A stretch of DNA of 64,000 bases, from contig CM041090.1 in the NCBI GenBank assembly GCA_023079485.1, forward strand, positions 32,638,874-32,702,873, read 5' to 3'. A model generated the notes under the pieces. It ran no database searches and was not told where the DNA came from. It saw only the letters and a list, made by a program, of their open reading frames with translations. Each line of letters starts with the position of its first letter. The first letter of the stretch is position 1. Positions 35,001 to 48,800 of this stretch are shown piece by piece. This DNA is from Archilochus colubris. Its lineage: Eukaryota; Chordata; Aves; Apodiformes; Trochilidae. Both the position numbers and the translations under genes were made by a program.

Positions 35001-36603
35001 TAAGTAAAATATGGGTCTAGTTACTTTATTCCTCTGATCTTGTCTAATGTGGGCTTGAATGGGAAATGTCACACAAGTAATCCCTTTGGTTCAGTGGGAT
35101 TGTGTATTGACAGCAAGGGTTGCAGGGCCAAAAGCCAGCATGCTGAATCCTCTTTCACAATAACCAAAATATTCTGCAAATTGAAACATCAGAGCTTTTC
35201 ACAGTAATAGAGGTATTAAAATAGAACAGCAATAGTTTTTCTAATTTAGTTTATATATACCATAAGCAATGTGTGAAGCTGCCAAACAAATACCATTTTC
35301 CATCCTTAGAGAAATAAAAACTAGGCACAAGAGGACATATTGCATAAATTGCCATAGGAATACTTTACAGAATATTTTCCATTATTTGGAAATGTTTCTA
35401 TTTTCAGTTGGCATTATTCTGTTTTGCTCTAAGGAAGTTATAACTCTGCTGAAGCTTAAGAAAATCTTCAGTTTTACAGGTTTAACAGTTGTGGAAAGCA
35501 TTCTTCTTTACAGAAATCCAAAGTCCTTGTCTTGGAAAACTGAATGTATTTTTGACAGATTTTAAACCATTCAGTTAACCAGACTTAGTCATAGCAAAAT
35601 AAAATATAAAAAGTGAAGTTTTCTTTCTTTTTCTGTGTTCCAGAGTCATCATGAGGAGAATAGGTATTGGTGCAAAATGTGAAGTGACAGCCTTGCCAAG
35701 AGAAATGAGAAAAATTACTGGGTTTAATTAAACTTTAAAAATATTTTTACATATGTCATGGTCATACAATTTTTTTTTCTGAAGATCCAGGTATTTTATT
35801 ACCGTAATGAGATCTGAGTACATTTTTTTTTCTTGAAGGCAGACAGAATCTTTGTTTCCATTATTCTTAGAAAGATACCAGAATTATCCCCTCAGTATAT
35901 TTACAGCTTGTCAGTATGAAATTATTTGCTAAACTGTAGAGGGAAGGATGGGCATATGGTACTTTTTTTCTGTTTTCTCCTTATCTCTAAATTCAGTCAC
36001 TGTGTGGATATTTTCCTGCATTTGACAAACTGGAACTTCTTTCACTTTTTGTATTGCCCCTTTCTTCCCACACTTGTCTTATTTTTTTGTTTTTATTTTA
36101 TTATATAGCAGTGTAGTTCTAATGGAATTGTTTCTCAACCATGTTTTTCTTGGGGTGCAGGGCATGAAGGAGTTGAACTTACATACTGATTTGCCACTTT
36201 GATCTTACAGCACTGTCTGACAGAGTGACTATCCCGTCCTCAGCACTGGGAGTACTGGGGGCAGAGTTTGCTGGTAGATGAAGAAATAGACTGCATGAAT
36301 TATTCAGTGTCAGAAGAAACACTGTGAAGAAGAAACTCATCAACTTTGAGCTTGCACAAGAAGTGGTCATCCCATATTTAGTGGCTACCATACATGCTTA
36401 GGTAATGGCTGAACCTAAGAAACAAGCTTACTCTTAAGAAAAAGTTACTAGAATGTTATATTCACTACAAGAGCTTAACTTTTTCTATATAGAAAACAGA
36501 ACCTGAGAATTTCTGCATCCCCACTTGCCAAGTGGTGGTTTTCTCTTAACCATTTACCCTTTCCAAAGAAGTTAATGGCATGTATTTTGCTTTTGTCTTT
36601 CAG
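32080..36603 (+). other. TECPR2: TECPR2 intron 1 (5' UTR intron)
   Basis: Starts GC-rich, then becomes ordinary AT-rich sequence. A/C-rich run near 33098. No coding exon or transposon recognised. Confidence 0.65.
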
Positions 36604-36669
36604 ATTTCCTTATGTGGTCAAGTAGATGTGCTTTTTTCAACCTTAAACTTGTTGATGCCAATGCTTGCT

Positions 36670-36888
36670 ATGGCATCTGTGGCTTCACCAGTTGTATTTA
36701 AGGAGTTTTGTCCCTTATATTATCTTCTCAATGCCATTCCTACAAAGATCCAGAAAGGCTTTCGCTCTATTGTGGTATACCTGACAGCACTTGATACCAA
36801 TGGAGACTACATTGCTGTGGGGAGCAGCATTGGGATGCTTTATCTCTACTGCAGGCACTTAAACCAGATGAAAAAATATAATTTTGAG
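36670..36888 (+). CDS. TECPR2: TECPR2 exon 2, coding part (start codon)
   Basis: The exon begins at 36604 after TTTGTCTTTCAG, leaving 66 bases of 5' UTR. Donor GTAAGT. It encodes 73 residues including [20 protein letters not shown]. Confidence 0.95.
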
Positions 36889-39800
36889 GTAAGTGGTAAC
36901 TTCCAGTCTTCTCTAATGAAGCTGCGCTACTCAGAGTTGAGCTGCTGTTTGTCTCATTAACTTTGTGGGTTTTATGTATGGTTTTTTCAACAGGGGAAGT
37001 GTGAGTCTATTACTTTTGTAAAGCTATTGAGTTGTTTCGATGATCTGGTTGCTGTTGGTACAGCCTCCGGTCGGGTTGCAGTTTTTCAGCTTGTGTCTTC
37101 ATTACCTGGAAGAAACAAACAGGTAAATCTTTGCATTTGACTGAACTTCTGAGAGGTTTAGTATGGCAAATGCTATCGGTGTTAATCCTGATGCTTTATG
37201 ACAGTGAAAACTAGAGAATTTTGCTTGTCGAAGTATCTGTGACTGTTTTAGGCTTTATATTTTAAGCTAACAAAAGCAGTAATAATTAATATCTATCTAA
37301 TAAAAAATGCTTTTGAGAAATTCCTCATTTGTAATAACTGTCTGAGGTATTTGGTGGTAGGTTTTCTATTGTTTAGGGTTTTGTGCTAAATAAAACTAGA
37401 ATGACCTGCACTTTTGTACTTGATCTCCAGCTTATCAGTCAGAGTCACTGAATAGGCTTTGTGTCTCCATTTTCTCTCTCCGTCCTTGTAATGCTTTGAT
37501 ACTGTTTCACAGCTTCGGAGATTTGATGTCGCCGGTATCCACAAAAGTAGCATTACAGCTTTAGCTTGGAGTCCCAATGGAATGAAATTATTCTCTGGAG
37601 ATGACAGAGGGAAGATTGTCTACTCTGCCCTCGACCTAGACCAGGTGAGTGTTTATTATAGAGACCTCAATTCCTGGTTACAGTTTTCTGAAAGAATGCC
37701 TGTGTCTTTAAGTATTTAGCAATTCGTTATTTCCTTGCTATAATTTATTTAGTTACACTAAATATGCATTGAGAAGAGTACACTTAGACAAGTGTGCACA
37801 CACTCAGCAAGACAACCATTGGATACTCTTCACAACTGCCTTATCTTTTTTCAAATAATATACATATAAATTCTTCAAATAATTTTATCACGTTTCTGTC
37901 TGAAATAATTATCATATCTTCCTTCAGCTTTCAGTCAGTACTTCTCTTTGTTTGGAAGGGGTACTTCTGAGTGGTGTGACACTGCTGATCCACTGTATCT
38001 GAGGAAGTACATTTTTCAGAATTTTCCAGCATCTCAGTGTAAAGTGTAGAATGAAAGTAACATTTAGGTTGTGTTGGGTGATAACTTTAATGGAATTTTT
38101 CCAGTCTCTTCCTAATTAATACAGACCTGGCTGGTCTACAAAATAAGTACTAACTTGGATTCCTAGATGGGAGAAAAGTTTCAATGACAGCCATTCTGAT
38201 TTACCTATGATTGTCCCCCATTTCATTTACTGAAAAGGTTTATTTAACATCTCCAGATGTGTCACTTGTCCTGGCAATGTGTAACCTGGCAGTGGAGAAG
38301 AAGGAATAAAATGTGTCCTGTTGCTATTGATTCCATGTGAAATGTGTTAGCTAATATTCCAAGAGAAATTGAATTTTATAGTGTGCCACTGTGGTACTCA
38401 CAGTCTAAGTCCCCACTTGTCTGCATAAGGGAGCTTCTCATTCATTAAGTGAACTTTTTCCATAAGGTTTTTTTATTGTTTTCTCTGTTTTTGGCTTATT
38501 AATTGCCTTGAAATATTAGTTATTACCTTGTATTTTTAGAAAGGTTAATGCTTGTTTAATTGTGCATATTTTTAAAAGGGTACTTGCAACTCCAGCCTTG
38601 TGTTAGAAGAGCCATCTTCAATTGTCCAGTTGGATTACAACCAGAAAGTGCTGCTTGTCTCTACTTTACAGCGGACTCTACTTTTTTACACAGAAGAGAA
38701 GTCTGTCAAGCAAGTTGGAACACAGCCCAGAAAAAAGTAACCCTCATAAAATCTTGATGCAGGCACATCTATTAATTCTAGCTTTTCAGAGTGGATTACA
38801 GAAAGAGTGATCTAAGCAGTGACCTTAATACGACACAGAAGTCCACTCCTAAAAATTCAGTTACAATGTGTGCTCAAACAGGGAAGGACAATTCTACCTA
38901 CTGAGAAAGCACGTGGTTACAAATAAGTTTGAATTCTATTTTTAGGGTATTATTCTGCAAAAATATTTAAGATGTTTTCTCATTGTTTAAACTGAAATCA
39001 CTGGCAAACTCCCTCTGCAGTCTCTCTTGGTTTAGTGTGTTTTGGCACCAGCAAGCATTCTATTCAGGCCCATCTAGTGGGGTGATGTTGCAAAAAGCAA
39101 CTCAGCATCCCATTTTTTCTTATACACTGAAATTAATTAAACAGGAAAATGTATAGCAAGCACTTAAAATTGACTTGGAGTCTAGGAATTTATTCTAGTA
39201 TGATCCTCTGGCACTTTTACTGTGTAATCTCTCAGATATGAAGGAATAGGGAACACAGTCCTAGAACAGCATGACTGACTATATCTGGAAGTAGAGGAAG
39301 TTGACCCTTGAAAGAGGGCTTATAATGTATCTTTAAGGGGTATGAATGTACCAAGGATCAATTTATGTACTGGGGAGTTTCTCGGGTCATATTAATGGTG
39401 TTTTCATGCATGAGATGAAAATTGAAGTCTGTTCCTTGCTTCTTGCAAGTAGAGGTTGTTGGGGTTTTAACGTTAGTTTGTAGCATATTGCTTGTTTTTT
39501 AATTCTGGAAGAAGGATGACTGCATAGTAGGATCTTTCTGACATGGAACTGGATTGGGTTTGCTTGGCAAGGTTTTGGTAGCAGAGGAGCTATAGGGATG
39601 GCTTCTGTGAGAAGCTGCAAGAAGCTTCCCCTGTGTCTGACTGACAGAGCCCATGCCAGCCGACTCCAAGACAGACCCACCCCTGGCCAATGCCAAGTCC
39701 ATCAGTGACAGTGGTAGCTGAGAGAGAACTTCTCTTGTTTAAAAGCACTATTTTTGTCTTACTGTAAACAAATTTGTACTTCAGACACTTGACTGAATAC

Positions 39801-42800
39801 TTTAATCAAAGACCAAAGCCTTTATTTTTTATAACTTGGGGTTGTAGATTTGTTCTGTTAGTTTTTTTAATTGTGCCTGAGTGTATAGCTTTTTTAAGAA
39901 ATTCCTCTTTTGCATTTTAGCAGTGGCAAATTTGGAGCATGCTTTATACCTGGACTGTGTAAACAGAGTGACCTGACCCTGTTTGCTGCCAGACCTGGGC
40001 TTCGTCTCTGGAAGTCTGATATTCATGGAACTGTTCAGGCCACATTTATATTGAAAGATGCATTTGCTGGAGGAATAAAAACCTTTGAACTGTATCCTCG
40101 TTTGGAACCACCTGACAGTGGAAGTTACAGCTTCCCAGAGAAACACCTTGGGCTTGTTTCGTGCTTTTTCCGAGAAGGATGGGTGCTGACCTGGAATGAG
40201 TACAGCATCTACTTGCTAGATACAGTGAACCAGGTAGATAAGTCTTGTGGGTGGAAAATTTGTTTCTGACTTGTTTTCACTTATGCTGTGCTGTGACACT
40301 CTCTTTGGGTCATCCATTGCACTTCTATGATTTAAATATACACTTAAACCTAACAAAAAAGACTATTCCCTATTTATCATTGCAGTGAGATACTCACAAA
40401 CTAGCTTCATGTATAGAAGAATGAAATATATTTAAAGCTTTTGGTCCAGATATTAACATCATAATCAATTCTGATACTTATAAAAAAAAAACCCTAAAAA
40501 TCTAAAATCTAGTAATTAATACCAAAAAAAAAGTGTTAGGCTTATAAAATGCACCTGGAACTATTTATTCTTTCCCTCTTACTACTGCTTGTGTCTGCAA
40601 AAATACAGATATTACATTTTATTTGGATAGAGTGAGCTGTTAGCTATTTTGTCTTCTTGAACATGCATATGAAAGTAAATACAAGCTTGTGTCTTTTTGT
40701 CTAAATGGTATTAAGCATTTGGATTGTGGCTGTTTTCTGCTGCCAACTTGTACATTGTTTAAGTTGTTATCGTGGCTAGTAGTTTGAAGAGAGAAAATGA
40801 AAAAATTTATGAAATTAAAATTAGTATAAAAGTGAGCTACAGCATGATTAATGGATACTTTCCAGATTATTTTTTGTCTTTTCCTCCTTTTTGATAAGAT
40901 AAAATCTATATTCTGTAACGATATATATTGATGAAATTCCAGTGAACACTTTTGTTAGGAGCACCATCTTGTCCAAACAGTATGTTAATCTGCTTCAAAT
41001 AATTTCTTTCTCTGTTGAATCTTTATAGGCTTTGATTGGTGGCTTGGAAGGATGTGGTGATATTGTATCTGTGTCCTGTACCAACAATGAGATTTTTCTC
41101 TTAAAGGGAGACAGAGACATAATAAGAATTTCAAGTAGACCTGAAGGACTGTCATCAATAGGTTTGTATAGATCAGCAGACTGTAGTGTGTACTTCATCA
41201 AACATGGTACCTGTAATACTTTTTTAGTATTAAAAAAGCCAAACCCACAACTCAGAACAAACCAAACTCCACATAAAAGCCTTCAGGTTATTGCAAAAAC
41301 CTACCAGGTTCTGTACTTACTTGTTTGTACAGATTATATTTTTAGGTCTGATCTATCTGGTGATCTGAGCTTTGTTTTGGCTGCAGGGAGAATGGATGCT
41401 TTAAAAAGTTATTATAGTTCCCTTTCTTTGAGAGCAGGTCAGCATTGTTCCAGCCATGCGTCTCTAATCTGTGCATTTGAGATGTTATTCTAAACCATGA
41501 TGCTGAAGCAGTCTGGATTCCTGATCCTGGTTGTCCCTTTACTGATCCATCTATACTGTCTGGGTTGGAGATACCAGAGTATGTTGACTCAGTGCCACCT
41601 GTCACCACTCACATTACAGAGGAAATTTCAGCCTTCCCAGCAATGAAAATGAAAGAACTGGCAAAACACTCAAAAGAACACACACTGAAAGTCCAAAAAG
41701 AATTTGATAGTTTATTTGCTGCAATCTCAATTCAGCATCTGTGTTATTGGAACTCTCTGGAAGGGATTAACAATACTTCCTTAATGGTGCTGGCTGATTT
41801 CTTAATCATAAAGATTATGAACACCATTATATTGCATCCTCAGAAGGACTACTTGCATATTTACAATAATCCATCTTAGCTTTGTATTAGTAAACTGCTA
41901 GTAAATATCCAAATGTGCTATGAAGTCTTACTGGATGCTAGAGAATTATCATTGCATATTAGTCATGTAACCAGTTCTTCACTCACAAACTTTGAGGGGT
42001 TATGTATTATTTTAGTCTTTACTTCCAAGTATAGTTTGAAAAAAGCCTCATTGAAATATATTTTCTACTAATTATCCCAGTGATTTATCTGATAAATTTT
42101 CATTGTTTTTTCAACATAGTGAATGTTTGAATGAAGAAGTTGATGATGCAGGATGGTACTTCAGTGTGTGATACAGTTGGGACTTCCAAGCTAAAGACCT
42201 GAACCATTCTTGATACATAGAAATAAATTTAGGATTTTGCTAATAGAGGCTTTGGGGGATTGTTTTCACTAAAGTGATTTCATCAAGATTTACTTACATG
42301 AAGTTTACATTGTCTGTGTGCATGTATATGTATTAGAAATGTTTCAAACTTAAGGTATTTTTCCATTGCATTGAACTTTTTTTCTGTCAGTAGTCTCCAA
42401 GAACTATGCTCCTACTCAACTGACACAATAGTATTTATACTTTTCTCTTTCTTTTGGTCAGTTTCAGATGTGAATTCCAAAGTGCCAAATCCTTTATCAG
42501 ATACAAGTCCTAAATTGCTGACCCCAGTATCAGTAGCTGCACCAGTTACTTCCCCTTCTGTTATTGGTGATAAAAGTGACTCTTACTCTTCAGTGAAAGA
42601 TGATCTGGAAACTCCAGTGCTATCAGAGAAAAGTTTGGATAAAGTGGGTGACTGGAGTGAGGAAACAAGAAGAAGGGGCTGCTCTGTAGTAAGTGAATCA
42701 AGAAGCAGGAGCAGTTCAGTAAATTCTGTAGGCAGTGGCTCTAGCTTTATGATGTGTGCAGACCAACTTTCAGAAGCTCAGAGAGAAGGTCAACCTTCTT

Positions 42801-45800
42801 CACAACGGTTCAGCACAATCAGCTCCGAAGATTTTGATCAAGAACTCATTGTAAAGCCAATTAAGGTGAAAAAGAAAAAAAAGAAAAAACAAGGTAAGTC
42901 CAGCAGAACTTTCGCTGTCACTGCTCTTTATGAGAACATGTCAGGTTTGATGTCTCACAGAAGGGAGTGTGTGTTTGACATGCTTTCTTTATTGTCATGC
43001 TTTTGGGATATTTGAATAGTTGTGGTAGGCCATTTTTGTCTAAGATGAAAGCCTGTTTTTAAAGTGATAATCTGATTAAGTCTTTTTAGACCTGTTTGGT
43101 TTATTCTTTTAACTTTGTTTTGCTTTATCTAAACATGCTAAATGTTCTGATGTATGGTTTCATGGTAACATGTTGAGCACTCTGCTTCCAGTTTTACACT
43201 GGAATTCTGTAATATCTTTTCATCTTATTTAGAATATTTGACAGTATCTTTCTTAGCCATACTTCTCAGTTTGTTACAATAGGGTGAGTGCTGCTCATTA
43301 TACTGGTGTTAAAAATATTTTACTGGGCTGTTAGGTTACTAGCTTTATATGTGTCCTTTAGTGTTGAAGTTGAAAAAAAAAATTAGTATGTCAAAAATTT
43401 AACCCTGTTCTTATCACATTGATAAAAAAAAACTTATTTCTTACTTTGCATCACCATTTAATAGATTTTATTAATGCTATTTCCTCTCCCCACCTTTTTT
43501 TTTTTGTTTTGTGAGAACAGAAAGTGGGACCAGGAAAAACCACAGCTCTCTGGAAGGAACACCAATTTATGAGCGCCAGCTTTCTGGTGATAGTCCCCAC
43601 TCATTGAATGCAGACTCCTTTTCTATGACTTCCAGCCTAATGAGTGGCAGCATTGATCATTTGAGTACTGGATCTCCAGATCAGGAAAGCATGTTCAGTG
43701 TGGAGTCCCATACAATCTTGCAAGAAGATAATGGTTCAGAAACTTTCAGTATCCTACAGTCTCCTGAGTCTGCAACAGTACTAATTAATGAAGACAATGG
43801 AGATATGGTTGATTTGCAGAAACTTCCTAACAGTGACAGTGGCAGGGATACTTCAGCTGTTGCAGATACTTTGACATCTGTCCCTCCTCAAATTCTTGCA
43901 GAAGGCTTGACAAGCAGTGTTGATGATGAATATAATGGTAGTGTGGTTTCCACAAGCAGTGAATGTTGTCTTGGAAAGCTGAGCCAAGAGGAGGAGCAGG
44001 ATTTTCATACATTGTGTAAAATAGATGAAAATTTAGATAAAATGGATCTGGAAGATACTGAAAAATATTTTGAAGAGCCACACCTTACAGACCAAGTGGT
44101 TTTTGACTGTGACAGTGTACTTGGTGTTCAGACATCACTGACACCACAGGAAAGCAATGAAGCTTGTAGGGAAGACCAAAAGCAGCTCTCTCTTATACAC
44201 AGTGCTCTGTCAGATCCTTCTGTGCTTCACTTTGACATCTCCAATGACTGTTCAGATAACACTTCCATTTCTGGATGGAATTTTGAAAGTGCAATCAAAG
44301 CTAAATCTAGTACTAGCACTGCTGAATGGGTAACAGACACTCATGAAAGTAAGACTGAGAAATCTGCCTCAAGTGATGATGAGGATATTTATGGACATGG
44401 ATTACCATATTCATCCTCAGAGACCAGCGTGCCTGAAGTTGGTGCTGGGCCTGGTTCCCAGGATGTGGGCAAGATAAACCTAGATGAAATGGTGCTGTTA
44501 AAATCTGATCAGGTATCTGTTTCCAGTTTAGTTAAAACATGTAATTGCACGTTTCAAAAGAAACATTGCTGTGGTTACTATCCTTCACTTCTTTAGGAAG
44601 CAGGTTTTTTCTTATTTAATTTGAGTAAACAAGTAAATCTAGAGCCAAGAAGCAGTATGTGTTGTAACTCCTATGAAGTGTGACGTATCCAACTTCTAAA
44701 GGGTCAACATGTGCTTACAATGTGAAGAAGCTGCACTGCCTGTATTATTCCAAGCTCAACAAAAATGCTGTCATAAACCCATCCATTAAAGAGAAACCAA
44801 GTCACACTCAAAGGCTGCTCCTTGTTTAGGTCTCCAGTAGCCCAAATGCATGATGCTGTTCCCAACTTCAGCTGATTTCATAGGGAATCAATGCTTGTTA
44901 TCAATTATCTCATGTGGTTGGCCTCTGGCTAAGGATTGTTTTACCTGTAAATATTCAGAATGAGGTCTAATCTTTCTTTGTGTCAGGCAGCAGTTGATAC
45001 TATTTAAAATGTTGGCATTTTCCTTTTTTCTGTTGTCCTCCTTTCTTCCTTTGTTTTATGGGTAAATGTTTCCAGAAATAATAATTCTCTCATAAACTAC
45101 AGAAAAGAAACACTAAAATTGTAAAATCTGCAAAACTGCCAAAATGTCTGAGAGTTTTAGCAGAAGTCTTAAGAAGGAAATACTTCTAGGCTTTTGTTTT
45201 GAAATCTGAAACAGTCTTGTATTGAGATCAACCAAATGTTTGTTGATAAGGTTGAGTTATAAGTTGATGGTGTCCTACTTAAAAACAACTGCAGCCCAAA
45301 GTGTAGGTGAATTTTAGTTTCAGGTTATGATTTTCTTACACTCTGGAATGTTTAGAAAAGCTCCAGAGCTGCTTGTGTAGTGAAATGAGGCAACCAGGTG
45401 CCACTAATTGCCAGGTAATGGGCGTGAGCTTGTGTTAAGCCCACCTGTGCCTGATTAGGGTGGGCCCCAACTGCGCATGAGCAGGATTAGGGGGTCAATA
45501 AAGGCACAGGTGGGCTTAACACAAGCTCATGCTCACTACCTGGCAATTAGTGGCACCTGGTTGCCTCATTTCATGACATGCTTGCACTATGGGTCATGTA
45601 TGCAGTGCGAGCATTGGAGTTGGATATTTAGCTGTCTCTGCAGGCCAGCTGTCTTGTTCCCTTTGCTCATCACTTAGAGAAATAAATATTTTCCTAGATA
45701 ATAGACAGTTTGTACATTTTTTTAGTTCTTTTTTGCATCTGCCATTTCCTTTAAGTATGTGCTCTTTAAATAATTTGAGGAGATTTTTCACTTTTTGGAG

Positions 45801-48800
45801 GTAGATAACAGTGTGAAGGGTTTGGACTTTTTTGCTAAAACTTTGGTTCTAGCAGTCCTAGTTCACAGTATGTACTATCCTGGAGAACAAGTTTAGCTCT
45901 ATTTTACACAAGGCAAATTTACTCCTCGATTAACCTTAAGTTCAGTTTTTTGATCAAGATACAGGAGCTGCTGTGCTTCCATAACCATTTTCTTGTGCAG
46001 TTTGAAGACAATTGAGACTGTTCTGACTCTACAGTTTTTAGTTTGCAGAGAGCTGGATGGGATACTCTGGCCCCGGCTATGGCATCCTGAGCTTGGTGGT
46101 CTCAGAGAAGTACATTTGGTGCCTGGACTACAGAGGCTGCCTGTACTGCAGCGCTCTGCCTGCAGCGGGGCTGCGCTGGCAGAAGTTTGAAGATGGTGTC
46201 CAGCAAGTGGCAGTTTCCCCCTCAGGTTGGTTGGCTTCTACTTTACCTCAAAAATAAAAAACTTACGTAGATTTGTGCCTTCCCCTCTCCCCTCTCCCCT
46301 CTCCTTCTAGAAGTATTGTGCATTTTTGGTGCATTCAAATGAGTTTGTTCTGGACGGCTGTGAATGGGGGTTATATTGGATTAAAATTAAACAGGTTTTG
46401 GCTATAATCTTGTGTCATTTTTGACCTTCTAGATTGTTACAGGACTGGTGTGAAAATACAAGTTTCTTGTAGACTTTTTTTTTACTTACTTTACTTTTTT
46501 TGCTTTTTTTTCACTGCATTGCTACTACTTCCCCTGTCATCCATTCTCTCTGTAGAGGAAGATCTGCTGTTTTTTATAAGAAAGATATTTTACTTGATCT
46601 GTAGCTGGCTTTTGTTACAGACAAAAACGTGTAAGAGTGGTGGTACTTGGTGAGACCATAAGTTCATCCAGCTAGGTGCTTGTCCTTAGCAGTTGTCAGA
46701 AGTACATGTCTGCAGAAAAATCGAACAAGCTAGAATAAATGATGTTTGCCCTTGGTAGTTGCAGACTGCATTTGTTGGTGGCTTAGAGATTTACCAGGCT
46801 AGAGATTGTTTCTCTTCATTTATTATCCCTCAATTTCAGGAGCTTGCCCGTTTTTTCATATAATCCATACAAATTTCTAGCATCTACAGTCTCCTGTATT
46901 AACACAAGAGCACATTAATCACAAACATCAAAATGGAATTCCAATCTCTGGAATTATTCAAATTTAATATGACAATGTACTGTTCTGGTGTGAACTGGCA
47001 AGGATGCCAATCAGCAGTTAATTTTGTATTTCCATTTGGTTTTCTTTTTCTGATCTATCGTTGCTAATTTGGGTGAGGGAAAGTTCTCAAGATGGATTTG
47101 TGCAGATGCATTTCTGAGCTTTGTCTGCTCGTGACATACTACAGGTAAAAGCAGGTAATAGCACTGCCCACCTTTTTAAGGTGATTGTCATGCATGACTG
47201 GTCCACAAATGTTACAATTTGCCTTATTAATAATACTGGTATTTGTAAAAAGTGAAAGCACTGTAATTAACCCCTTTTATTTACTGAAGGTGTACCAAAC
47301 TAGTACAGAAGCAAGCTGTGAACTTCAGTCTCTTAATTGTAGGCTTATTTGCCCTTGACTCAAAGTAGTTCTGTTAGTTTTCAGTGTATAAATAAGAAGT
47401 GACTTGCATTTGAACACTTAAAAATCACATGTACTTGAATGGTAAATGCGTTTCAGCAGTTCCTAAAGAAGTTGGCCTGTGTTCTGGTCTTGCTTTAAAA
47501 ACAATATTAGAAGCATTTTTAAATCTTGTGTTTTTATGTAACGCTCTTGGTTTGCCTTTTACCTCGCAACAGTGTAGGAAGGACAAATCATCTGTCTTTG
47601 CTACAGTAATTGCTAAGTCATGTTATTCTCTTTGAACTCCTCATACAGGGTCTCTTCTGTGGAAGATTGAACAGAAAACTAACAAAGCATTTGCTTGTGG
47701 AAAAGTAACTATAAAAGGAAAACGCCACTGGTATGAGGCTTTACCCCAGGCTGTATTTGTAGCTTTAAGTGATGACACTGCCTGGATTATCAGAACAAAT
47801 GGAGATCTGTATCTGCAAACAGGTATGTGAATGCATTGCAGGCTCTTTAAATTTTTTTGCAGGATACGATGATTAGAGTTCAAGTCTGTGGAATTATCAC
47901 AATTTGTTTTAAACTTTTATCCACAGCCAGGATGTAGGGAATTCTTTTTATCATGAGAAATGGTTGGAAACACATGACATTCTGTATAATTAGTAGGCTA
48001 GAAAAGCCAGTTCATAGCCATTTATTTTTCATGCCTCATGGAGTATGTACAGTAAAGAGATTTTATGATATGGGAAGAATAAGGGGTGTTTGCAGATAAA
48101 TGGTAAAGGATTGCAGAAAATACTGAAACCATATCCTTGCCTTGAAACCAGTATGGCACACTGAAATTGAGCCTTAAGTGGGTTTTAGTTTCTTGCTTTA
48201 ATGATTTTAACAAGGTTTTAAGGACTTTGAAAGGTGGTAAGATAGTGTGTGACTGTTCAGAAGAAGTTCAGGTAGAGTGACAGAGGAGAGGAAATTGGAA
48301 GCTGTTTTTTTTAAAAGCACAGATCTGTTGCAGGTAGGAGTTACCACTTGATAATGAAAGGAAGTTATTATCTTATAATTAGGTTTGGTAGTTATAGAGA
48401 AGTCAAGTGACCTGCCCAAGATCATGTGCATATTGCCAGCAAATATGTATCATGGTGATAAAGGGTGAACTTTTGATGCCAGTCACACAGGGCTCTGTGG
48501 AGGTTTGAATCAATGTTTTTCTTCCCTGTGAAGAGATTGGTTTGATGACATCAGCTTACATTCTGCTCCTTGTAGGTTTCTGAAATTTGTCTTTGATCCT
48601 GAAAATAAATTCTCAGTATATGTCTTGTTAATGTGAGACAAACAATGATAGCTGTTTCTCCACAATTTTTTCATTCCCTCCACTGTCCTAACTCCTATAA
48701 CAAGAGGTTTGGAAATGAGCATTCTTGTTCAGAATATCATACAGATGAGTCTGTTCATGCTTACTTTGACAGCATGAGAAGATTTTTAAATAAAAACAGA

